Positions 1-4,982 of a DNA stretch of 5,905 nucleotides are shown here, in pieces. Location of the stretch: assembly GCA_013205335.1 (NCBI GenBank), contig JABMNB010000293.1:1-5905 (forward strand), read 5' to 3'. The translations under genes were made by a program, and so were the position numbers. The notes beneath the pieces are model-generated. The model was not told where the DNA came from and searched no databases. It was given only the letters and a program-made list of their open reading frames with translations. This DNA comes from Rhodospirillales bacterium (GTDB taxonomy: Bacteria; Pseudomonadota; Alphaproteobacteria; Reyranellales; Reyranellaceae). The first letter of the stretch is position 1. The number at the start of each line of letters is the position of its first letter.

Positions 1-1
1 G

Positions 2-280
2 GCGGCGCAGGCGCTGGCCGCGAAGTTCGCCGCCTCGACCTCTTCCGCCGTGGCGGCAGCGGTCAACCGACGGCTGATGTGGAGCATGTGGGGCGCGCAG
101 GATCCGCTCGATGCCGTGACGCTCGACCTGCAATGCGTCGGCCATCTCGCGGCCGGCGCCGATGCGCAGGAAGGCATCAGGTCGTTCTTAGAAAAGCGCG
201 CCCCCGATTTTCCTCTCAAGCCCTCGAAGGACATGCCGCCCTTCGGCCCGTGGGCTCAGCCCGCCGGCGGCAACAAGTAG
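2..280 (+). CDS. Crotonase-family protein (enoyl-CoA hydratase/isomerase), C-terminal part only
   Basis: This reading frame is open from the left edge and ends at TAG (278-280), so about 92 C-terminal codons are visible and the start is outside the window. The visible part is the C-terminal helical region of the crotonase fold, which packs against the acyl-CoA site and helps trimer formation. The recognisable element is DAQEGIRSFLEKRAPDF, which lines up with DMKEGIKAFLEKREPHF near the end of the other crotonase in this window (minus strand, 5813-4983). The preceding stretch, with NRRLMWSMWGAQDP, matches the usual helix before it. An extra tail of about 25 residues (KPSKDMPPFGPW and onward) extends beyond the usual end. 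The catalytic residues lie upstream of the window, so hydratase, isomerase or another crotonase activity cannot be chosen. Its stop faces the stop of the tetR gene across 163 bp. Confidence 0.85.
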   Translation, partial: AAQALAAKFAASTSSAVAAAVNRRLMWSMWGAQDPLDAVTLDLQCVGHLAAGADAQEGIRSFLEKRAPDFPLKPSKDMPPFGPWAQPAGGNK

Positions 281-382
281 ACGCCGCGCTCGTACTTCGG
301 CGCCGCGACGTCCTGGACCCTGTCGGCATCCCTGTAGCCGACATTGCAGGGAGAGCATCTGCGCGCCATGGCGGCGGCGCGA

Positions 383-403
383 TCGTGAACGTGCTCTTCA
401 CGA
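383..403. repeat. Small hairpin in the gap between two convergent genes; weak terminator candidate
   Basis: TCGTGAA (383-389) and TTCACGA (397-403) form a perfect 7-bp inverted repeat with a 7-base loop. It lies between the stop of the left crotonase (280) and the stop of tetR (444), where transcripts from both sides should end. No T-run follows on either strand, so an intrinsic terminator is only a weak possibility. A separate 10-bp palindrome, ACCGATCGGT, lies at 410-419. Short repeats of this size also arise by chance in G+C-rich DNA. Confidence 0.25.
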
Positions 404-443
404 GACCTCACCGATCGGTCGAGATGACCGTTCGCCCTGGTTT

Positions 444-989
444 TCAAGTGATATGCGGGCGCAGCGAGCCAACCACTGCGCGTGCGATGGCGGCAGGAGA
501 CTTCTTCCCTGGACGATACCAGGTGGGCGTCCAATTCAGAGCGCCCAGCAATTGCAGACGCCAGAGTGCTCGATCGGTGCCGGGCGCGAGCGGGAGGGCC
601 GCAACCAGCTCGACAAAACGGCGCTCGTAGCCGTCGCGCATCGTCACCAGTCGGCGGCGCAGCCGCGGATCGAGCCGGCTGAGATCCGCCGTCATGACGG
701 CGGCATGCGCGCTGTCGGCGAGCAGGGCTTTCAGGTGAGCCACGCAGGCCGCTTCCAGCCGCGGCCACGGCTCGTCCAGTCCCGCCAGTGCCGTATCCAC
801 CGCGCTGTCGATCTCGGCGACGCCCTCTTCGTAGACCGCCGCGATCAAATCGTTCTTGGACGGGAAGTGATAGTACATCGAGCCCGCAAGCATGCCGGCC
901 TGGCCGGCAATGTCACGCATCGAGGTAGCATCGAAGCCCCCTCGGGCGAACAGGCGGGCCGATACGGCCATCAACGTCTCTCGCGACAT
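444..989 (-). CDS. TetR/AcrR-family transcriptional repressor
   Basis: The product has 181 residues, a normal TetR length. The N-terminal DNA-binding domain is clear: helices 1-2 with LFARGGFDATSMRDIA (13-28), then the helix-turn-helix QAGMLAGSMYYHFPSKNDLI (30-49), where YYHFPSK is the family hallmark. The C-terminal part carries LGALNWTPTWYRPG (148-161), a motif common in TetR proteins of lipid and acyl-CoA catabolism, so an acyl-CoA or fatty-acid-like ligand is inferred, not shown. I chose ATG at 989 over the in-frame TTG at 1004 because the TTG start overlaps the palindromic operator and because a good promoter places the transcript start almost exactly at 989. No Shine-Dalgarno sequence precedes the ATG. 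The gene is divergent from the P450 gene, 58 bp away, which is the classic layout of a local repressor controlling itself and its neighbour. Confidence 0.93.
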   Translation of the reverse strand: MSRETLMAVSARLFARGGFDATSMRDIAGQAGMLAGSMYYHFPSKNDLIAAVYEEGVAEIDSAVDTALAGLDEPWPRLEAACVAHLKALLADSAHAAVMTADLSRLDPRLRRRLVTMRDGYERRFVELVAALPLAPGTDRALWRLQLLGALNWTPTWYRPGKKSPAAIARAVVGSLRPHIT

Positions 990-994
990 GGGGC

Positions 995-1023
995 ATTCTA
1001 TCAACCAAACACTTGTTTGGTAA
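995..1023 (-). promoter_or_regulatory. Predicted sigma-70-type promoter of tetR
   Basis: On the minus strand, TTACCA (1023-1018) matches the -35 consensus TTGACA at 4 of 6 positions, and TAGAAT (1000-995) matches the -10 consensus TATAAT at 5 of 6. They are separated by the ideal 17 bp. Transcription would begin about 7 bases after the -10 box, near 988-989, which is the ATG of tetR, suggesting a leaderless or nearly leaderless mRNA. The palindromic operator fills most of the spacer and covers part of the -35 box, so bound repressor would block polymerase. Confidence 0.5.
1004..1021. promoter_or_regulatory. Palindromic operator for the divergent TetR regulator
   Basis: ACCAAACA (1004-1011) and TGTTTGGT (1014-1021) are perfect 8-bp inverted arms around a 2-bp centre, giving an 18-bp palindrome. 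Its core reads CAAAC-ACTT-GTTTG, which fits the form G/C-AAAC(N2-4)GTTT-G/C described for PsrA, a fatty-acid-responsive TetR protein of Pseudomonas. It lies in the only intergenic space between tetR and the P450 gene, inside the predicted tetR promoter and 26 bp before the P450 start codon. I infer that the adjacent TetR protein binds here and controls both directions. Confidence 0.72.
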
Positions 1024-1026
1024 ATC
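1018..1026 (+). promoter_or_regulatory. Tentative extended -10 element for the P450 operon
   Basis: On the + strand TGG-TAAATC (1018-1026) resembles an extended -10 element (TGn followed by a TATAAT-like box), and it overlaps the right arm of the operator. The corresponding -35 position (998-1003, CTATCA) is poor. Transcription would start near 1033, leaving a leader of about 15 bases. An alternative pair, TTGTTT (1013-1018) and TAGCGT (1036-1041) with 17-bp spacing, is also weak, so the exact promoter is uncertain. Confidence 0.25.
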
Positions 1027-1047
1027 AGCTGGCGCTAGCGTCGCGCC

Positions 1048-2271
1048 ATGACTTACGTGTTCGACCTCGGCAATCCCGCGACCAACGCCAACCCGTTCCC
1101 GGAGTTCGCGCGCCTCCGGGTCGAGGATCCGGTCCACTGGTCGCCGGCCATGAAGGCCTGGATCGTCACGCGGTATGCCGACGTGAAGCAGGTGGCGCTG
1201 AACAATCGTCAGATATCGGCCGACCGGCTGACGCCCTTCTTCAAGTCGAATGCCGAGTACCAGAGGGGCTCGATCGACAGCCTGGTGCGCTATCTGAATC
1301 ACTGGATGGTGTTCCGCGATCCGCCCGACCACACGCGACTTCGGCGGCTCTTCAACAAGGCCTTCACGCCCACCTCGGTCTCCAATCTGCGCTCCACGAT
1401 CGAGGATATCGTCGCCCGACTGATCGACGGCATGGAAGCCAAGGCCCGCCGTGGCGAGACGGTCGACTACATTGCCGACTTCGCCTATCCCCTGCCCGCC
1501 TCCGTGATCATGGACCTGCTGGGCGTGCCGCGTGGCGATCTCGAGCGGGTCAAGCTCTGGTCCGACGACATCGCTCTCTTCATCGGCGCGGCCCAGGTCG
1601 CCGGCAACAAGTATCTGCGCGCCGAATCCGGCGCCAAGGCGATGTCGGACTATTTCCGCACCCTGGTCGAGGCCCGCACCGCGGCGCCGCGCGACGACAT
1701 GATCAGCCACCTCGTTCTGGCACGCGACGATCGCGACGCTCTCACGACCGACGAGATCATCGGCACCTGCATTCTCCTGCTGTTCGCGGGACACGAAACC
1801 ACCAGCAATCTGATCGGCAACGGCTTCCTCTATTCGATGAAGCATCGCGATCAATGGGAACGACTGATTGCCGAGCCGGCCCTGGCCGAAACTGCGGTCG
1901 AGGAATTCCTGCGCTACGACGGCCCCTCGGGCGCCCTCGCGCGTGTCGCCGCCGCCGACCTCGAGATGGGCGGCAAGACCATTCGCGAAGGCCAGCGTGT
2001 CTTCGCCTTCATGAATTCGGCGAACCGCGATCCCGAGGCCTTTGCCGATCCCGAGCGTTTCGACATTGGCCGGCTACAGAACCCGCACGTCACTTTCGGC
2101 CACGGCATCCACTTCTGCCTGGGCGCGCCGCTGGCACGGCTGGAGGCGCAGGTCGCGACGACCCGGCTCGCGGAACGACTGCCTGACGTCCGGCTTTCCG
2201 GCGGCGACCCGGAATGGCACGATTCGCTTATCCTGCGCGGCGTAAAACGATTGCTGCTGCAGCTCGGCTAG
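1048..2271 (+). CDS. Cytochrome P450, soluble bacterial type
   Basis: This 407-residue protein has the normal length of a soluble bacterial P450 and no membrane anchor. It would use O2 and two electrons, usually from a ferredoxin and its reductase, to hydroxylate or otherwise oxidise a hydrophobic substrate in the cytoplasm. The landmarks are complete and in order: the C-helix DPPDHTRLRRL (91-101), with His95 and Arg99 in the usual haem-propionate positions; the I-helix LLLFAGHETTSN (243-254), with the oxygen-activating acid/alcohol pair Glu250-Thr251; the K-helix ExxR in EEFLR (Glu286, Arg289); the NRDPEAFADPERFDIGR region (326-342); and the haem loop FGHGIHFCLG (350-359), with Cys357 as axial ligand. 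Nothing appears degraded. ATG at 1048 gives the standard N-terminus; no Shine-Dalgarno sequence is evident before it. It is the first gene of a likely operon. The CYP family and the substrate cannot be assigned by eye. Confidence 0.97.
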   Translation: MTYVFDLGNPATNANPFPEFARLRVEDPVHWSPAMKAWIVTRYADVKQVALNNRQISADRLTPFFKSNAEYQRGSIDSLVRYLNHWMVFRDPPDHTRLRRLFNKAFTPTSVSNLRSTIEDIVARLIDGMEAKARRGETVDYIADFAYPLPASVIMDLLGVPRGDLERVKLWSDDIALFIGAAQVAGNKYLRAESGAKAMSDYFRTLVEARTAAPRDDMISHLVLARDDRDALTTDEIIGTCILLLFAGHETTSNLIGNGFLYSMKHRDQWERLIAEPALAETAVEEFLRYDGPSGALARVAAADLEMGGKTIREGQRVFAFMNSANRDPEAFADPERFDIGRLQNPHVTFGHGIHFCLGAPLARLEAQVATTRLAERLPDVRLSGGDPEWHDSLILRGVKRLLLQLG

Positions 2272-2283
2272 GGAGACATTGGC

Positions 2284-3486
2284 ATGGCCTCTGGAATTCG
2301 CGACAAGGTCGCCATCGTCGGCATGGGGTGTACGCGCTTCGGCGAGCACTGGGACAAGGGCGCCGAGGAGTTGATGGTCGCCGCCTTCCAGGAGGCAATC
2401 GGCGATGCCGGCATCGAGCGCAAGCAGATCGATGCTGCCTGGCTTGCGACGTGCCTCGACGAGGTCCATGTCGGCAAGTCGGGCCTGCCGCTCTCCGAGA
2501 CGCTGCGCTTCGACTATATTCCCGTCAGCCGCGTGGAAAATTATTGCGCCTCCGGCTCCGATGCCTTCCGGTCGGCGGTCTATGCCGTCGCGGCCGGCGC
2601 CTGCGACATGGCCCTGGCCCTGGGCGTCGAAAAGCTGAAGGACACCGGATTCGGCGGTCTGCCCGGCCTCAATGCCGGATCGACCCCACCGCTGTGGTGG
2701 TCGAACCTCACGGCCCCCGGCAGCTTCGCCCAGCTCGCCTCGGCCTATCGCGCCAAGCACGGCATCGGCCGAGACGACCTCAAGCGGGCAATGGCCCACA
2801 TCTCGGTCAAGAGCCATGCCAATGGCGTCAAGAATCCCAAGGCTCACCTGCAGCGTGCGATTACCGAAGCCGACGTTCTGAACGCGCCGCTGATCGCCGA
2901 TCCGCTGGGCCTCTACGATTGCTGCGGCGTGAGCGACGGCGCCGCCGCAGCCATCGTCACCACCCCCGAGATCGCGCGCAGCCTCGGCAAGAAGGACATC
3001 GTCTCGGTCAAGGCGCTCCAGATCGCGGGCTCCAATGGCATCGAGGAGCAGTACAACACCTGGGACGGAAGCTATTTCGCCACGGCCCGCGTCGCCGCCC
3101 AGCGCGCCTACCGCGAAGCCGGCATCGACCGGCCGCGCGAGCAGCTCAGCCTGGTGGAATGCCACGACTGCTTTTCCGTCACCGAACTGGTGACGCTGGA
3201 AGACCTGTTCATCTCGCCGGAAGGCGGCGCGGTGAGGGACGTGCTCGACGGCTTCTACGATTCGGATGGCAAGGTGCCGTGCCAGATCGACGGCGGCCTG
3301 AAATGCTTCGGCCACCCGATCGGCGCCTCCGGCATCCGCATGATCTACGAGATGTATCTCCAGCTACAGGGCCGTGCCGGCGCCCGGCAGCGTCCCGACG
3401 TCCGCCTCGGCCTCACCCACAACCTCGGCGGTTTCCCAGCGCGCAACGTCTGTTCCATTGCCATCGTCGGCGCCCTCGGCGCCTGA
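2284..3486 (+). CDS. SCP2/SCPx-type thiolase (acetyl-CoA acetyltransferase family)
   Basis: The 400-residue protein has the full thiolase length with no C-terminal SCP2 domain. It would transfer or release an acyl group between a 3-oxoacyl-CoA and CoA, most likely in a degradative chain-shortening step. The N-terminus (KVAIVGMGCTRFGEHWDKGAEELM, from residue 8) is typical. The nucleophile loop is NYCASGSDAF, with Cys88. The family signature YDCCGVSDGAA is at 211-221, the HDCF motif at 294-297 (His294, Cys296), and the GHP motif in GGLKCFGHPIGASG (337-350) with His344. In the C-terminal loop THNLGG (378-383) the second cysteine of classical thiolases is absent; in SCP2-type enzymes the HDCF cysteine is thought to take that role. 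A Shine-Dalgarno sequence GGGAG (2271-2275) overlaps the P450 stop and lies 8 bases before the ATG, indicating cotranscription. No DUF35 (zinc-ribbon/OB-fold) partner gene is adjacent, although such thiolases often have one. An aldolase-type activity cannot be excluded, but the intact Cys/His set favours thiolysis. Confidence 0.93.
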   Translation: MASGIRDKVAIVGMGCTRFGEHWDKGAEELMVAAFQEAIGDAGIERKQIDAAWLATCLDEVHVGKSGLPLSETLRFDYIPVSRVENYCASGSDAFRSAVYAVAAGACDMALALGVEKLKDTGFGGLPGLNAGSTPPLWWSNLTAPGSFAQLASAYRAKHGIGRDDLKRAMAHISVKSHANGVKNPKAHLQRAITEADVLNAPLIADPLGLYDCCGVSDGAAAAIVTTPEIARSLGKKDIVSVKALQIAGSNGIEEQYNTWDGSYFATARVAAQRAYREAGIDRPREQLSLVECHDCFSVTELVTLEDLFISPEGGAVRDVLDGFYDSDGKVPCQIDGGLKCFGHPIGASGIRMIYEMYLQLQGRAGARQRPDVRLGLTHNLGGFPARNVCSIAIVGALGA

Positions 3487-3499
3487 TAGAAAGCACCTA

Positions 3500-4507
3500 A
3501 TGAAGGCCATGATCTGCCGCCGATGGGGCGGCCCCGAGGACTTGCGACTGGAAGAGGTCGAGTCGCCCGCCCTGAAGCCCGGCCAGGTCCGTATCCAGGT
3601 GCGAGCGGCGGGCGTCAGCTTCGCCACGACCCTGATCATCGCGGGCAAGTACCAGCGTCGCCCGCCCTTCCCCTTTGCGCCCGGCACCGAGGCTTCGGGT
3701 ATCGTCACGGAAGTCGATCCGGCCTGCACGCGCGTCAAGGTCGGAGACGAGGTCGTGGCCGTGCTCGACTGGGGCGGACTTGCCGAGGAAGTGGTGGCCC
3801 ATGAGGTCAACGTCTTCCCGAAACCAAACAACGTCGGCTTCGTCGAGGCGATTCAGCTCGCCATCTCCTATCCGACGTCGGCCGGCGCTCTGACCTGGCC
3901 CGAGGCGCTGGACGTGCAACCCGGCCACACATTGCTGGTCCATGCGGCGGCGGGCGGCGTCGGCATGGCGGCGGTCGAGATCGGCAAGATCCTGGGCGCG
4001 ACGGTGATCGCCACCGCGGGCGGGGCGCGCAAGACGGCGTTCGCCCAGGCGCACGGCGCCGACCATGTGATCGACTACAGTGCTACCGACTTCCGGGACG
4101 AGGTGCTGAAGATCACCGGCGGGCGCGGCGTCGACCGCGTCTACGATCCGGTCGGTGGCGATGTCTTCGCGCAATCCCTGCGGTGCATGGCCGTGGGCGG
4201 ACGCATCTGCCCCATCGGCTTCGCCAGCGGCACGATTCCGCAGATCCCGGCCAACATCCTGCTGGTGAAGACCCTCGCCGTGATGGGATTCAACTACGGC
4301 TACTACGTTGGATGGAGCCCGCACGATGCGCGTTTCGAGGAAGCGCATCGCACCTTCGCCCTGGCGGAACGGATTCGCGGCTGGTGCGAACAGGGCCTCT
4401 GCCGGCCGCATGTCGACCGCACCTTCGCCCTTCCCGACGCCCCGCAGGCGATGCGCGCGCTGCTCGAGCGCAGCGTCACCGGCCGCGTGGCCATCGTGAT
4501 GGGCTGA
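3500..4507 (+). CDS. Zinc-independent MDR oxidoreductase, NADPH:quinone oxidoreductase-like
   Basis: This 335-residue protein belongs to the medium-chain dehydrogenase/reductase superfamily, quinone oxidoreductase branch. Such enzymes use NADPH to reduce quinones, enones or enoyl thioesters. The N-terminal GroES-like substrate domain includes AGKYQRRPPFPFAPGTEASG (48-67) and VGDEVVAVLDWGGLAEEVVA (81-100). The Rossmann nucleotide-binding motif is HAAAGGVGMAAVEIGK (148-163), followed by GARKTAFAQAHGADHVIDY (175-193) and the usual DPVGGDVF (216-223). The structural and catalytic zinc cysteines of alcohol dehydrogenases are absent. One oddity: the usual Asn-Phe-x-Asp element before this region reads SFAT here (40-43, then Thr44), so the expected Asn and Asp are replaced. 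I start at ATG 3500, because the frame extends farther upstream only by overlapping the thiolase gene. It follows the thiolase stop by 13 bp with only a weak ribosome site (AGAAAG), so translation may be coupled. It is probably the last gene of the operon. Confidence 0.93.
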   Translation: MKAMICRRWGGPEDLRLEEVESPALKPGQVRIQVRAAGVSFATTLIIAGKYQRRPPFPFAPGTEASGIVTEVDPACTRVKVGDEVVAVLDWGGLAEEVVAHEVNVFPKPNNVGFVEAIQLAISYPTSAGALTWPEALDVQPGHTLLVHAAAGGVGMAAVEIGKILGATVIATAGGARKTAFAQAHGADHVIDYSATDFRDEVLKITGGRGVDRVYDPVGGDVFAQSLRCMAVGGRICPIGFASGTIPQIPANILLVKTLAVMGFNYGYYVGWSPHDARFEEAHRTFALAERIRGWCEQGLCRPHVDRTFALPDAPQAMRALLERSVTGRVAIVMG

Positions 4508-4526
4508 CGGTTACTTCTTCGTCAGC
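4503..4526. terminator. Hairpin spanning two convergent stop codons; possible terminator
   Basis: GCTGACG (4503-4509) and CGTCAGC (4520-4526) form a perfect 7-bp stem around a 10-base loop. The left arm contains the TGA stop of the oxidoreductase gene, and the loop contains the TAA stop of the opposing small gene (read as TTA, 4511-4513). Only 3 bp separate the two genes, so any terminator must lie within coding sequence, as this hairpin does. On the + strand it is followed by a poor T-run (TTGCCTT); on the minus strand there is none. It may help end transcription of the P450 operon. Confidence 0.35.
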
Positions 4527-4876
4527 TTGCCTTCGAAGACGCAATAGCCATCGAGCTTGATCTTGGAGTCGCCTCCCTTGATCTGGCCGATGACGTCCAT
4601 CATCCCGCCGCCGCCGACCATGGCCGCGGTCTTGATGGCGCCGTTCTTGCCGAGAGTCGTCTCGAAAGTACGCTCTGGCCGGCCATCCTGCTGGAACCGC
4701 CCCTTCACGATGTCACCATCGACCGTGACGTCGATCACCATCTTGTAGGTCGGGCATTTGCCGCTGCCCGGGACGTTCGTGCCGTAGCCGGTCCAGGTGT
4801 AAGCGACCGGCTCGGCCTGTGCCGCCCCGACGGCGAGCAAGAGGGCCACTGTGGTTGCTGCAAAAGTCCTGATCAT
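4511..4876 (-). CDS. Small secreted protein of unknown function
   Basis: The 121-residue product starts with a Sec-type signal peptide: a short basic start (MIR), a hydrophobic core (TFAATTVALLLAVG, 4-17) and the cleavage motif AQA, with cleavage expected after Ala21. The mature protein of about 100 residues would be periplasmic or exported. It is glycine-rich, with alternating polar and hydrophobic stretches that suggest beta strands (YKMVIDVTVDGDIVKGRF, 44-61), a glycine/methionine patch MVGGGGMM (86-93), and two cysteines (41 and 112) that could form one disulphide. I do not recognise the family. ATG at 4876 is chosen because GGAG (4888-4885) lies 8 bases upstream and because a longer in-frame start at 4957 would add a basic segment that buries the signal peptide. 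It lies 106 bp downstream of the minus-strand crotonase and ends 3 bp from the stop of the opposing oxidoreductase gene. A link to the P450 operon is not indicated. Confidence 0.82.
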   Translation of the reverse strand: MIRTFAATTVALLLAVGAAQAEPVAYTWTGYGTNVPGSGKCPTYKMVIDVTVDGDIVKGRFQQDGRPERTFETTLGKNGAIKTAAMVGGGGMMDVIGQIKGGDSKIKLDGYCVFEGKLTKK

Positions 4877-4982
4877 CAATCCGGCTCCAATCGGGCGGCG
4901 CTTTACGGGACGCGAGATTAACGAACTTCTTCGGGAAAATCGCCGTTTTGAAGGCATTGCCCTTTCAGTCCCGGTGCATCCG
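4877..4982. other. 106-bp spacer between two minus-strand genes
   Basis: This segment separates the stop of the complete crotonase (4983) from the start of the small secreted-protein gene (4876). Apart from the GGAG ribosome site at 4888-4885, I see no convincing promoter pair and no strong hairpin with a T-run. Whether the small gene has its own promoter or depends on read-through from the crotonase gene cannot be decided. Confidence 0.4.

Noticed and set aside
990..1004. Longer tetR reading from TTG at 1004, adding five residues
   Set aside because: This start lies in the operator and upstream of the predicted -10 box, and it has no ribosome site. ATG at 989 is preferred.
913..1854. A 313-codon minus-strand open frame opposite the P450
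   Set aside because: It overlaps the P450 and the start of tetR, including the operator, and shows no family motif.
453..2186. A 577-codon + strand open frame across tetR and the P450 gene
   Set aside because: It runs antisense to tetR and out of frame through the P450 gene. Its translation is arginine- and proline-rich with no domain, while the overlapped genes have complete family motifs. Long chance frames are common in G+C-rich DNA.
2074..3315. A 413-codon minus-strand open frame opposite the thiolase gene
   Set aside because: It is antisense to the thiolase, whose motifs are all intact. The translation has no recognisable domain and reflects the codon bias of the real gene.
3374..3499. 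Longer N-terminus for the oxidoreductase, starting inside the thiolase gene
   Set aside because: The added 42 residues are serine/proline/alanine-rich and match no family, while MKAMICRRWGGPEDL from 3500 is the standard MDR start.
2214..3500. A 428-codon + strand open frame overlapping the thiolase
   Set aside because: It is an out-of-frame reading dominated by arginine and proline, and it overlaps a clearly real gene throughout.
3497..4411. A 304-codon minus-strand open frame opposite the oxidoreductase
   Set aside because: It is a shadow of a gene with a clear Rossmann motif, and its own translation has no domain.
4877..4957. Longer form of the small secreted protein, starting at 4957
   Set aside because: It would put a basic 27-residue extension ahead of an ideal signal peptide. 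The ATG at 4876 has its own well-spaced GGAG.
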